Origin: Erythrobacter sp.
Lineage (GTDB): Bacteria > Pseudomonadota > Alphaproteobacteria > Sphingomonadales > Sphingomonadaceae
DNA length: 64,000 nucleotides
Direction of reading: 5' to 3'
Assembly (NCBI GenBank): GCA_029937545.1
Contig: JAPYPR010000003.1
Coordinates: forward strand, 62,001 to 126,000
Part shown: piece by piece, positions 34,642 to 43,404 of the stretch
How the letters are laid out: each line of letters begins with the position of its first letter
Position numbering within the stretch: the stretch's first letter is position 1
Position numbers and translations under genes: made by a program
Notes under the pieces: model-generated
What the model saw: only the letters and a program-made list of their open reading frames with translations
Database searches by the model: none
What the model was told of the DNA's origin: nothing

Positions 34642-35388
34642 ATGCACGAGGTTGCAAATCCGTACAGCTGCGAGAACTGCCCGCTCCAGAGCAGGCCGGG
34701 GTTGCGCCCGCTCGAGCCGCAGCAACTGGCGTATATGGGCGAGTTCAAAGAAGGCGAGATTGCGCTCGAGGGTGGCGAAAGTCTGCTAGAACAGGGCGAG
34801 GAGGGCAGTCGCCTCTACACCCTGATCGAGGGAGTCCTGATCCGGTTCCGTAAGCTCGATGACGGACGCCGCCAAATCGTCAGCTTCATGTTCCCCGGCG
34901 ACCTGAGCGGGCTTCAGGGTGCGTTCGACGAGCCGGCGAGTCATTCGGTCGAAGCTCTCACCAACGCGCGCCTGTGCACGTTCAAGCGCCGCGACTTCAT
35001 CGAACTGATCTCCCAGCATCCGCGTCTGGGTTACGACATTACCTGGCTGGCGGCGAAGGAGGAGCGCCTGCTGGAGGACCATATCGTCGCGCTCGGGCAG
35101 CGCAGCGCGCGCGAGCGCGTGACCTATCTGGCGGTGTGGTTGGTCGATCGGGCGCTCGAAACCGGCCTCGCGGCGCGCGACAATGTGCTGCACCTGCCGA
35201 TAAAGCAGGCCCAGATAGCAGACATGCTCGGCCTCTCGCTGGTCCACACCAACCGCACCATTCGCCAGCTGGAGCGTGAAGGGTTGGTCATCTGGAAATC
35301 GCGTGAAATCTGCGTTCCGGACATGGATGCAGCATGTAACGTCGCGCAGTACGATCGCGACGACGCCAGCTTGCGGCCCTTCATATAA
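34642..35388 (+). CDS. Crp/Fnr family transcriptional regulator
   Basis: 248 residues: cyclic-nucleotide-binding-type beta roll (about 35-130), dimer helix, and a Crp-type winged helix (about 165-235) with recognition segment QIADMLGLSLVHTNRTIRQLEREG. An N-terminal C-x2-C pair (Cys10, Cys13) and Cys112 recall FNR, but the fourth cluster ligand is missing at the expected place (Pro19), so a classical [4Fe-4S] oxygen sensor is unlikely. Divergent from phyR. Two ATG codons sit at 34638 and 34642; only the second is in frame. The GSR neighbourhood suggests a link to stress, without direct evidence. Confidence 0.88.
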   Translation: MHEVANPYSCENCPLQSRPGLRPLEPQQLAYMGEFKEGEIALEGGESLLEQGEEGSRLYTLIEGVLIRFRKLDDGRRQIVSFMFPGDLSGLQGAFDEPASHSVEALTNARLCTFKRRDFIELISQHPRLGYDITWLAAKEERLLEDHIVALGQRSARERVTYLAVWLVDRALETGLAARDNVLHLPIKQAQIADMLGLSLVHTNRTIRQLEREGLVIWKSREICVPDMDAACNVAQYDRDDASLRPFI

Positions 35389-35448
35389 GACGGAATCTGC
35401 GGTTCTTCGGGCCTTTCCTGTCGAGGCGGAAATTTTTTAATTTTCCAT

Positions 35449-35473
35449 GGAACCGGATTTCAGGCCGGTCATT
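35449..35473 (+). promoter_or_regulatory. EcfG-like promoter of a small RNA
   Basis: GGAAC (35449-35453), 16-bp spacer, CATT (35470-35473). One mismatch to CGTT at the second -10 position. Transcription would begin at about 35480. Confidence 0.55.
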
Positions 35474-35479
35474 TAGTCT

Positions 35480-35570
35480 ATGTCACCGCCGAGACCCCCC
35501 TCCCGTCCAAGCGGCTGGTGATACGATCCCGAAAGGCCTCCATTGGAAGAATCCAGTGGAGGCCTTTTTT
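35480..35570 (+). ncRNA. Candidate small RNA with C-rich loop (GsrN-like)
   Basis: No protein gene fits here, but a compact RNA does. After the EcfG-like promoter comes a first hairpin, TCACCGCC (35483-35490) with GGCTGGTGA (35513-35521, one bulged T), exposing a 22-nt loop that contains CCCCCCTCCC (35495-35504), complementary to Shine-Dalgarno sequences. A second hairpin with an 18-bp stem and a T6 tail ends the transcript. An EcfG-dependent RNA with an exposed C-rich loop is the architecture of GsrN of Caulobacter, a post-transcriptional regulator of stress genes. Identity with GsrN is inferred from structure and context, not from sequence similarity. Confidence 0.65.
35532..35570 (+). terminator. 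Strong terminator ending the small RNA
   Basis: AAAGGCCTCCATTGG (35532-35546) pairs with CCAGTGGAGGCCTTT (35553-35567) with one G-U, loop AAGAAT, followed by continuous T to 35570. It lies 144 bp beyond the Crp/Fnr stop, too far to be that gene's simple terminator. Confidence 0.9.
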
Positions 35571-35660
35571 CGTGGGTAGTGACTTTCTCCGCGACGCGGC
35601 CAGGCGCGTGCAGCCGCAACCCGAGCGCGACGTCGCGTGGCTCCAGCTGTCTTTCGAAAT

Positions 35661-36098
35661 TCAGCGCAGTCGACCGCGCAAACGGGAGATGATTCCGCGC
35701 CGCTTGGGTTCGCGGAGCAGGTCGATCAGCGTTTCGATATCGTAGGGTTTCGCAAGGACGCAGCCCATCTCGGCCACCTCGTCCGGAATTTCCTGCGGCG
35801 CCCCGGTCGAAAACACGATCCGCGGGCTGTCCGGCCCCAGGGTCTTCACAAGCTCGGCGATCGCCCACCCATCGTCGCGATCGGCGAGATGCACGTCGAG
35901 CACGATGGCTTCGGGGCGTTCGCGGCGCAACGCATCGAGCGCCTGTTCCGTGGTCGTGCTGATCTCGACATTCCGTACGCCCGCACCCGCCAGCGCGTCC
36001 TCGAGCGCGAGACCGATGATCGCATCGTCCTCCACGATCAAGACGCGGTCGGGCAGGGGCGGCAGGTCTGTTTTCGTGGTTGCGGGTGCGTCTGGCAT
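35661..36098 (-). CDS. Single-domain response regulator
   Basis: 145 residues, a lone receiver domain: acidic pair EDD (about 23-25), phospho-acceptor Asp in IVLDVHLAD (about 68), Thr/Ser switch VFSTGAP, and Lys in AKPYDIETL (about 117). A disordered Ala/Pro/Thr leader of about 17 residues precedes it, and a basic tail RRGIISRLRGRLR follows. It has no output domain, like the SdrG-type receivers that relay phosphate in sphingomonad stress signalling, but its STGAP lacks the FATGY signature. An exact EcfG promoter lies 45-70 bp upstream, so it belongs to the GSR regulon. Confidence 0.88.
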   Translation of the reverse strand: MPDAPATTKTDLPPLPDRVLIVEDDAIIGLALEDALAGAGVRNVEISTTTEQALDALRRERPEAIVLDVHLADRDDGWAIAELVKTLGPDSPRIVFSTGAPQEIPDEVAEMGCVLAKPYDIETLIDLLREPKRRGIISRLRGRLR

Positions 36099-36142
36099 TG
36101 TCTGGCGATCGAGTTGGGCGGGCGATTGCCCGTGTGTCGCCT

Positions 36143-36168
36143 AACGGTGCAGGGGCGCAGTGTGTTCC
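36143..36168 (-). promoter_or_regulatory. EcfG promoter of the response regulator
   Basis: Reading leftward: GGAAC (36168-36164), 17-bp spacer, CGTT (36146-36143). Exact consensus elements, in a non-coding gap between two leftward genes. Confidence 0.8.
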
Positions 36169-36219
36169 GGCATGGCGCAAAACCCTGCGCCGGCGTGTCC
36201 ACGATGCAACCGCGCTGCG

Positions 36220-37377
36220 CTATAACGGCTTGCGATAAATGACGTATTCGCGGTTTACCGAGCTGTCGATCGCATCGGCTATCGCCTTCATTCCCTGGTT
36301 GTCGTCGAGGATCCAGCCGATCTCCGCCCGTTTCGCGCCATAAGCCTCGGTCGCGTTTACGCGGATCTGACTGATCATCATGAAGGCGAGCTGGCTGGCG
36401 AGGCGCGAATTGTGCAGTTCGCTGAGAACACCCATCAAGGGCACGCGCATGTCGGAGCCGGTCGGCTTGCGCAGCCAGCGCAGCATGCGCACCCAGCCGA
36501 AGGGCAGCAGCTTCCCACCGGTCTGCTTCAATACGCCGTTTACGTCGGGTAAGGTGAGCATGAAAGCTACCGGACGACCGTCCAGCGCGGCAATCATGTT
36601 GAGGTTCTCATGGATAATCGGCTTCAGCTTCTTGCCCGCATAGGCGATCTCTTCGGGCGTGAACGGGACGAATCCCCAATTCTTCGACCACGCGTCGTTG
36701 AGAATGCTCAGGACGATTTCGGCCTCTTCGGCCCAGCGCGATTTGTCGACCGGGCGGATGCGGATGCGCTCGTTGCGCTGGCCGGATTGCACGATGCGTC
36801 GGATCAGCGGCGGAAAATCCTCGGTGACGTCGAGATCGTAGGTCAGCAGCGTTTTCTCACGCTCGTAACCGGCGCTCTCGATCCATCCGGCATAGGCTGC
36901 CGGATGGTGCCCCATCATGATCGTCGGTGCGTGGTCCTGCCCCTTCACGAGCAGGCCGGGCTCTTCCCAGACCGACATGGAAATCGGCCCGATGACATGC
37001 GTCATGCCCTGGTCGCGCAGCCAGTCCTCGGCGCGCGCCAGAAGTACTCCGGCGACAGCTTCGTCTTCGGCGTCGAAATAGCCGAACATGCCCGTGCCCG
37101 GTCCCATGCCTTGCTCGGGTGGCAACTCGAGAGCGAGATGGTCGATATGCGCGGAAATCCGCCCGACGTCGCGGCCGTCCCTTATGGCGACGAACAGCTG
37201 GTGGCTGGCATGGCCGAAAAACGGGTTCTTGCCCGGATCGACCAGCTCCAGCTGCTCCGAACGCAATTGCGGTACTGCATGCGGTTCGCGCGCGGCGAAG
37301 GCGCGGCCGAGGTCGACGAAGCGGGTGCGCCCTTTCTTGCCTTCGACCGGTTCAATCACTATTTCGCCTGCCGACAC
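36220..37377 (-). CDS. GNAT-fold protein of unknown substrate
   Basis: 385 residues, a two-lobed GNAT-type protein: a Phe/Trp-rich first half with VGRISAHIDHL and GMFGYFDAEDEAVAGVLLARAEDWLRDQGMTHVIGPI, and a second half with WSKNWGFVPFTPEEIAYAGKKL and ALDGRPVAFMLTLPDVN. Close homologues are often annotated only as hypothetical or as dATP pyrophosphohydrolase; the acetyltransferase fold is my reading. The start is GTG at 37377, 7 nt after GGGAG; a TTG one codon earlier is possible, and no ATG occurs until residue 90. It is divergent from the desaturase. Confidence 0.7.
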   Translation of the reverse strand: MSAGEIVIEPVEGKKGRTRFVDLGRAFAAREPHAVPQLRSEQLELVDPGKNPFFGHASHQLFVAIRDGRDVGRISAHIDHLALELPPEQGMGPGTGMFGYFDAEDEAVAGVLLARAEDWLRDQGMTHVIGPISMSVWEEPGLLVKGQDHAPTIMMGHHPAAYAGWIESAGYEREKTLLTYDLDVTEDFPPLIRRIVQSGQRNERIRIRPVDKSRWAEEAEIVLSILNDAWSKNWGFVPFTPEEIAYAGKKLKPIIHENLNMIAALDGRPVAFMLTLPDVNGVLKQTGGKLLPFGWVRMLRWLRKPTGSDMRVPLMGVLSELHNSRLASQLAFMMISQIRVNATEAYGAKRAEIGWILDDNQGMKAIADAIDSSVNREYVIYRKPL

Positions 37378-37539
37378 CAAAACACTCCCGTTCAGTCTGC
37401 GTTAGCCCGTTGTGTGCTGGATGATCTTTGTCAAGGAATGACCCCGCGGCCCCCGCGCTCCCGCCGATCACCATGATCGCAAGCGCCCGCTGTATTCCGC
37501 GTCCCTTTTGCGATAGGGGACCTCCAAGGAAATCGAGAG

Positions 37540-38634
37540 ATGAACGCCCACCAGTCCATGCCTTCCGACGATTTCGCCGCACGCCGCGATGCGGGCGCCG
37601 GCTGGCATGCGCAGATGCCGGATGACAAGGCGATGCTGCGTGCCGCGCGCGACCTGACCAAGGACATCGCCGAAGCGCGACCCGCGATCTACTGGCCCGA
37701 CATGATCGGCTCCGCGCTGCTTGGCTACGCTGCGATTGCGGCCGCGATCCTGGTCGGCGGAACGCTGGCGAAGATCGCTTTCGGCATCGTCGGTGCGCTC
37801 GCTTTCTACCGCGCGCTGATGTTCATCCACGAACTGACGCACATTCACAAGAATGCGCTGTCGGGGTTCCGGCTGGGCTGGAATCTCCTGGTCGGCATTC
37901 CGGTGCTGGTGCCCTCCTTCATGTATGAAGGCGTGCACACGCTGCACCACAAGCGCACGCAATACGGCACCGTAGAGGACCCGGAGTATTTACCGCTCGC
38001 GCTCATGAAGCCGTGGAGCTTGCCTTTGTTCGTCCTGGTCTCGCTGCTGGCGCCGGTAGGGCTGATAATCCGCTTCGGCCTACTCGTGCCGCTCGGCGCC
38101 ATTATCCCACCGGTCCGCAAGTTCGTCTGGCAGCGCGCTTCCTCGCTCTCGATCAATCCCGAGTTCCGTCGCCGCCCGCCCGAAGGCGATATCTCGAAGC
38201 GCGTCTTCTGGCAGGAACTGGGCGGTATGCTGTGGGCATGGGCGCTGGTCGGCAGCGTGTTCTGGATCGGCTGGGCACCACTGCTGACTGCGGGAGCGAT
38301 CCTGTCGGTGACGGCGCTGCTCAATCAGCTGCGCACGCTCGTCGCGCATTTGTGGGAGAACGAGGGCGAGGCGATGACCGTGACCGCGCAATTCCTCGAC
38401 AGCGTCAACGTGCCGCCGCCGGGCTTTGCGGCGGAGATCTGGGCGCCGGTCGGCCTGCGCTATCACGCGCTACACCACTTGATGCCCTCGATGCCCTATC
38501 ACTCGCTGCCCGAGGCGCATCGTCGGCTCTCCCGCGAGCTTGGCGTGAGTTCGACCTATCACGGCGCCAACCACAAAAGCATGGCGACGCTCGTGGGACG
38601 GATCGCGCGCAGCACGATGACGCCGCGCGGCTGA
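37540..38634 (+). CDS. Membrane fatty acid desaturase
   Basis: 364 residues with paired hydrophobic helices (about 55-95, 160-185, 228-260) and three histidine boxes: HELTH (about 97-101), HTLHH (about 131-135) and YHALHH (about 308-313), which hold the di-iron site. The enzyme should introduce a double bond into membrane lipid acyl chains. The large separation of the third box is normal. The protein lacks a fused cytochrome b5 or ferredoxin, so it needs an external electron donor. It converges directly (no gap) with the acetyltransferase gene. Confidence 0.88.
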   Translation: MNAHQSMPSDDFAARRDAGAGWHAQMPDDKAMLRAARDLTKDIAEARPAIYWPDMIGSALLGYAAIAAAILVGGTLAKIAFGIVGALAFYRALMFIHELTHIHKNALSGFRLGWNLLVGIPVLVPSFMYEGVHTLHHKRTQYGTVEDPEYLPLALMKPWSLPLFVLVSLLAPVGLIIRFGLLVPLGAIIPPVRKFVWQRASSLSINPEFRRRPPEGDISKRVFWQELGGMLWAWALVGSVFWIGWAPLLTAGAILSVTALLNQLRTLVAHLWENEGEAMTVTAQFLDSVNVPPPGFAAEIWAPVGLRYHALHHLMPSMPYHSLPEAHRRLSRELGVSSTYHGANHKSMATLVGRIARSTMTPRG

Positions 38635-39153
38635 TCAGCCGAGAAACCGGATCATCGTACAGCGCCGCTCGCGCGGCAGGCCCGATTCGACGGCTTTCTC
38701 AAGCGATTCCGCCAAATGCGGGCGGCCATCGAAATCCTGCAACTCGACGAATGCATGGCGCGCATAGAACGGCGCATTCCAGGGGATGTCGATATACGTG
38801 TTCAACGTGATCGCGCGGAACCCGGAATTCGCCGCATCGATCGCCAGCGCTTCCAGCAGCGTCGCCCCGATGCCGCAGCGCTGGTGGGTGCGCGCGACGC
38901 TGATCTCGGCGAGGTGCAACTCCCGCCGGATGGGCGCGGCTGCGGCGAAACCGACGATCCCCTCACCCTCGTAGGCCGTCAGGCAATGGCCTTTGCGGAT
39001 CAGACGGTGGTAGTGATCGGCGCTTTCGGACGGTGGGACCGGGATGCCGTCCAGCGAGGGCACTGCGCGGAGAAGCTGGGCGGCATCCTCCTCGACCTCG
39101 TGAAACCCTTGCGCATCCTCCGCCCGTGCCAGCCGGATATGCCAGCCGCTCAT
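38635..39153 (-). CDS. GNAT family N-acetyltransferase
   Basis: 172 residues with the GNAT core: IRLARAEDAQGFHEVEEDAA at the start, the AcCoA-binding motif A as ISVARTHQRCGIGATLLEALAIDA (Q/RxxGxG/A appears as QRCGIGA) and the late NAPFYARHAFVEL motif. The substrate is not predictable. ATG at 39153 overlaps the lptG stop (ATGA), so it is translated from the lptFG transcript; an upstream in-frame extension inside lptG is rejected. Confidence 0.85.
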   Translation of the reverse strand: MSGWHIRLARAEDAQGFHEVEEDAAQLLRAVPSLDGIPVPPSESADHYHRLIRKGHCLTAYEGEGIVGFAAAAPIRRELHLAEISVARTHQRCGIGATLLEALAIDAANSGFRAITLNTYIDIPWNAPFYARHAFVELQDFDGRPHLAESLEKAVESGLPRERRCTMIRFLG

Positions 39154-40247
39154 TCCTCCGTCCGGACGAGGACCGTCTCGCCGATCAGGACGAAGAGCAG
39201 GAACGGCGCCCAAGCGGCGAGGAACGGCGGGTAGCCGCCGAAGCTGCCCATGGCGAGCGCGGCATTATCGACTACGAAATACGCGAAGCCCAGCGCCATA
39301 CCGATGACCGCGCGCACGAACAGCTGGCCGGAACGGGCAAGGCCGAAGGCGGCCACCGCACCGAGCAGCGGCATGAGGAAGGCAGACAGCGGCCCGGAAA
39401 TCTTGTGCCACCATTTGGCGCGCAATTCGGCGGTGCGCCGACCGGCTTTCTCATAGGCGTCTATGGAGTCCGACAACTCCCAGAACGGTTGGGTCTCGGG
39501 ATCGACCTTGGCGAGATCGATCTGCGCCGGCGTCAATCCTTCGCCGACCACCAGCGTATCGAGCTCTTCGGTAACCGCATTCTGCACGCTGAAGCGCGTC
39601 GCGTCCTCCAGCCGCCAGCCGGGGGCGGCAAAAACCGCGCGCTCGGCATCGACCTGCTCGAGGATCGTGCCGTCCGCATTGCGATTGTACCAGGTGACAT
39701 CGGTCATTGCGATGTCGCTGCCGGAGCCGGTGAGGTTGGCCGCGCTGAGAACGCCGGTACCGTCGGTGAGATAGACATTGGCGCGCACATCGGTCTCTTG
39801 GGGAATGGCACCGTACTCGACCGCCTCCCACGCCTTGAGAGTGGCGGTCGCCCGCGTCGTAATCTGCTCGTTGAACGCGAAGCTCAGCAGCGAGACGATG
39901 CCGGCGGTCAGCAGCAGTGGCGCCAGCACCTGGTGCGCGGAAAGCCCCGCGGCCTTCATCGCGATGACCTCGCTGTTCTGGTTCAGGGCAACCAGCGTGA
40001 TCAGCGTCGCGAGCAGCACCGAATAGGGCAGGAAGCTCTGGATCAGCTGCGGGATGCGCAGGCCCGCATAGGTCAGCAGCTGCGCCTGCCCATTGCCCTC
40101 GACGGCGAGGATCTTGCCGCTATTGGACAGGAGGTCGAGCATCATCAGTACCAGCACCAGCATGAACAGCATGGCGAGGATACGTACCACGAACAGCTTG
40201 GCGAGATAGACTGTCAGCGTCTTGGACGGGAAGAAATCGAATTGCAT
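39150..40247 (-). CDS. lptG: LPS export ABC transporter permease LptG
   Basis: 365 residues of the LptF/LptG family: three N-terminal helices (about 15-115), a periplasmic beta-jellyroll domain (about 130-265) and three C-terminal helices (about 275-350). Characteristic pieces are LFVVRILAMLFMLVLVLMMLDLL and VIAMKAAGLSAHQVLAPLLL. It forms the LptB2FG transporter that extracts LPS from the inner membrane. It follows lptF with a 9-bp gap. lptB is not in the window. Confidence 0.92.
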   Translation of the reverse strand: MQFDFFPSKTLTVYLAKLFVVRILAMLFMLVLVLMMLDLLSNSGKILAVEGNGQAQLLTYAGLRIPQLIQSFLPYSVLLATLITLVALNQNSEVIAMKAAGLSAHQVLAPLLLTAGIVSLLSFAFNEQITTRATATLKAWEAVEYGAIPQETDVRANVYLTDGTGVLSAANLTGSGSDIAMTDVTWYNRNADGTILEQVDAERAVFAAPGWRLEDATRFSVQNAVTEELDTLVVGEGLTPAQIDLAKVDPETQPFWELSDSIDAYEKAGRRTAELRAKWWHKISGPLSAFLMPLLGAVAAFGLARSGQLFVRAVIGMALGFAYFVVDNAALAMGSFGGYPPFLAAWAPFLLFVLIGETVLVRTEE

Positions 40248-40256
40248 GTCCGCGCT

Positions 40257-41483
40257 CTATTCCGCCGGTTGCGCCACGAGGTCGGGTCGCGCCCGCCTGC
40301 GCCGGAACAGCTTGCCCAGTTTCTTGGAAAGCTTGGCGAACCATACTTCCAGCGCGCCGATCGCCTGCCCGCCGGGCACGAAGGCGACGCGGTAATACAT
40401 CCAGCCGATCAGCGCGGCGAAGATCACGAAGGGTCCCCATAGCGCGATGATCGGATCGATCCGCCCGAGGGCGGCCACGTCCTCTCCATATTGGTTCACC
40501 TTGTGATAGCTGACCACCATGATGATCGAGAGGAACACGCCCAACGCGCTGGTCGATCGCTTGGGCGGTATGCCCAGCGCCACCGCCAGCAGCGGCAGCA
40601 TGACCATCATCACCACTTCCACCAGCCGGAAATTGAAGCTCGCCTGGCTGGCATCGCGCTGGGCTTCGCTGGCATTGTCACTCCAGCCGACGCGGAGCAG
40701 TTCGGGCAGGATATACTCGCGTTCCGCATCGCCGCGCTCGCGAAAGGCCTCGATCGCGGGCAGGTCGATGGGTAAATCGTGGCGGGTGAAGGTGAGCACG
40801 CGCGGCGTCTGCTCGCCTGTGTCCTGCACGATGGTCCCATCGGTCAGGCGCAAAATTATCGTGTCGGGATCGTCGGAAGTGGCCAGGAACGCGCCCTGCT
40901 TGGCGGAGATCGAGAGGACCTGGTCGTTGCTGTTCGACACGCGGGCGAAAATGCCGTGCAACTCGCGTCCCTCGTCCTCGCTCCGCTCGATTCTGAGCGC
41001 CATGCGATCGGCCAGCGTGGTGAACTCGCCGACCTTGATGGAGGCGCCAAGAGCGCCCGAGCGCAGGTCGTATTCGAGCTGTTCGTAGTAATACCGGCTG
41101 ATCGGCTGGACGTAGAAGACCAGCGCGACGTTCACCGCCATCAGTATCGCGGTGAGGATATAGGGCACGCGCAGCAGTCGCCCGTAGCCGAGGCCGACGG
41201 CGCGGAATATGTCGAGCTCGCTGGTCGTCGCGAGTTTGCGAAAGGCGAGCAGCACACCGAGCAGCAGGCCGAGCGGAATGGCGAGGCTGGCATATTCGGG
41301 CACCAGCGCGGCCAGCATCTTGAACACCACGCCAACCGGCCCGCCCTCGACCGAGACGAATTCGAACAGCCTGCCCATCTTCTCCAGCGTCAGCAGCGAC
41401 GCCGCGACGAAGAACACGCCGAGCATCGGGACGATGACCAGCCGGAAGATATAGCGGTCGATAGCGGGGATGAAATTCAGCAA
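40257..41483 (-). CDS. lptF: LPS export ABC transporter permease LptF
   Basis: 408 residues: N-terminal IPAIDRYIFRLVIVPMLGVFFVAASLL, the coupling-helix segment SELDIFRAVGLGYGRLLRVPY, a periplasmic jellyroll (about 135-260), and three C-terminal helices, with a basic tail KKLGKLFRRRRARPD. It pairs with LptG in the LPS extractor. The start is TTG at 41483; no ATG is available at the N-terminus. It is the first gene of the lptF-lptG-GNAT unit, facing away from the lipoprotein pseudogene. Confidence 0.92.
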   Translation of the reverse strand: MLNFIPAIDRYIFRLVIVPMLGVFFVAASLLTLEKMGRLFEFVSVEGGPVGVVFKMLAALVPEYASLAIPLGLLLGVLLAFRKLATTSELDIFRAVGLGYGRLLRVPYILTAILMAVNVALVFYVQPISRYYYEQLEYDLRSGALGASIKVGEFTTLADRMALRIERSEDEGRELHGIFARVSNSNDQVLSISAKQGAFLATSDDPDTIILRLTDGTIVQDTGEQTPRVLTFTRHDLPIDLPAIEAFRERGDAEREYILPELLRVGWSDNASEAQRDASQASFNFRLVEVVMMVMLPLLAVALGIPPKRSTSALGVFLSIIMVVSYHKVNQYGEDVAALGRIDPIIALWGPFVIFAALIGWMYYRVAFVPGGQAIGALEVWFAKLSKKLGKLFRRRRARPDLVAQPAE

Positions 41484-41612
41484 GGGTTGTCTGGCTCTCT
41501 ACTCGCACCGGTCCTAGCGTGCTTTGCGCGAGAGGTCATGCCCCTTCTGCCTGCGTTCATGCGGTAGCGTGTTTCCGGAAGCTGCGTTGTTGCGTAAGGA
41601 GGAGTGGTCACG

Positions 41613-42886
41613 ATGCGTATTATCTTTGCGTCGTGTCTGTTGCTTTCCGCCTGTGCCACGGCCCCCGATCATGCTGTGCAGGAGGCCCCGATCCCTCCGA
41701 CAGCCAACCTCGCAGTCCCGATGCCGAAGGGCGCCAGAGTGGAGCCGTCGGGCTACCTGACGATACGCGAAGTCCCGCCGACGGACATCCCGGTGGAGGC
41801 TCCGCCCAGGCCAAAACGCTAGACAGCTTCGCACGCAAGACATCGCTCGGCTCACCGGAGAAGCAGGCCCGCGCATGGGAGGAGGCCAATTGCGACACGG
41901 CTTTCCACCAGGAGCTGCAGCGCCTTCGCGGCGTGCTGGAGCAGCGGGAGGCAGGCAATTTCGTATCCGTACAGCTCGTCCGCGATCCGCAGGTGATGGG
42001 AGAATTCGCCTTCCGGCGCGACGGATCGGCGACGCTGGCGAAATACACTGCCGATCCCGCCTTTCGCGCCGGGACGGTCGATACGGATCCAGTGGCCCTC
42101 GCCGAGCTGCGAGCGCTGTGGGAAGAAAGGATGCGCGAACGAGACGCAGCAATCGGCTTGCTCGGTACTAATGAGCGCGACAACTCGATCGAGATTTCGA
42201 CCGGGCTGACCGAACCCGATTTCCGCTCGATTGCGCGCAGGAAGGGCTGGGACCTGGCCGATCCGCGATTCGAAGTGACCTTTGCCCAACCTCGCGGTCC
42301 TGCATTTGTCGATCCCGCAATCGCGAGCCTCGTGCGGTTCTTTCCGCGCGAGAACGAGGCTGCCTCGATCCGCCTCACCGCTCTCGGCCAAGGGACGGTC
42401 GTGCTGCAGGACGGCTGCTTTCGATTGGCCGATGAGCGCAATCGGCCGCGTGGGGAACTCGTCATGTTCGGTCGGGAATCGCATCTCGGCATCGATAGCG
42501 AAGGCTATCTGGCGGTCCGCGATGCCGGCGGCGGCGAGCGCCGATATCGTATCGGCGAGCCGGGCGCATGGGGTGGGCCGAACGGTGTCGACGAAGATAG
42601 CGAAGACGTGCGCCGCTGGCGTAAAGCATGCGGCGACGACTCCATTGTCAACATCGCGGAACCGCAGAGCCAGCGCCTGTTCGCCTCGCCCGACCCGCAA
42701 TGGGTGCTCGACTATGCCTATACGAAGGATATCACATACCAAAAGGCATGGGAGCGCGTGAGGCGCTGCATCTCCGCGCAGTTCGATCGCGGCCGCAGTG
42801 CGCTCGATGCACGGGATCGCTGCATCGGGCAGTACAATGGCTGGGAGTACACCGGTGACGAATTGCCCCCACCGCCGGGGCAATAG
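41613..42886 (+). pseudogene. Lipoprotein gene interrupted by a -1 frameshift
   Basis: A good ribosome-binding site (AAGGAGG, 41597-41603) precedes ATG 41613, which opens a lipoprotein signal with lipobox LLLSAC (Cys14). The frame stops at 41820-41822, directly after AAAA (41813-41816). The adjacent frame then continues without a break to 42886 for about 350 residues of coherent protein (ARAWEEANCDTAFHQEL onward, several Cys, ending GWEYTGDELPPPPGQ). One missing A in the homopolymer would restore a single product of about 423 residues. It may be a true pseudogene, a sequencing error or a slippery site. I do not recognise the family. Confidence 0.7.
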
Positions 42887-42893
42887 CGAGCGC

Positions 42894-43394
42894 CTACCGG
42901 AACTGGCTGCCGGTGATGCCCTTGAACGGCCCCGCCTCGCCGCTCGTGATCCACCCGCCGTAGAAACCGCCGGGTTGCGGCACGACCTGCTCGCCATCGA
43001 CCAGTACCTCGTCGAACGGTTCCGGATAGAAGGCGACGTGGCCCGCGATACCGGCGAAGCTCGAGCCGGGATCGGGATAGGACCATCCAGCCGCTTCGAT
43101 CCGCTCGCTTGCAATCTCGATATCCCAATAGTGCGCCTGCCCTTTCCATTCGCACAGCGAACGACGCCCATTGGGGGACAGATGCGCCATCGCGATGTCC
43201 GCCTGCGGGATATAATAGGTCGGCGGGTGGCTCGTCTCGAGGGTGCGCCATGCTGCCCGGGTATCGGCGAGCGTCACGCCGTGGTGGCGGATGACGATGT
43301 GGCGATCCGTGGGCCCGGCGATGGCGGGGCGGGGATAGTCCCAGACACTTTCCTGCCCGGGGCCGGGCGGATCGGGGTCCGGATGGCCGAACAA
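42894..43394 (-). CDS. DUF427 domain protein
   Basis: 166 residues with the compact beta-barrel DUF427 fold: SVWDYPRPAIAG, VTLADTRAAWRTLETSHPPTYYIP, the core SLCEWKGQAHYWDIE and the late VAFYPEPFDEVLVDGE. The family is widespread in bacteria and fungi and has no proven activity. It lies 10 bp downstream of clpS on the same strand, so it may share the clpS transcript. Confidence 0.88.
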   Translation of the reverse strand: MFGHPDPDPPGPGQESVWDYPRPAIAGPTDRHIVIRHHGVTLADTRAAWRTLETSHPPTYYIPQADIAMAHLSPNGRRSLCEWKGQAHYWDIEIASERIEAAGWSYPDPGSSFAGIAGHVAFYPEPFDEVLVDGEQVVPQPGGFYGGWITSGEAGPFKGITGSQFR

Positions 43395-43404
43395 AGCGAT
43401 CGGC

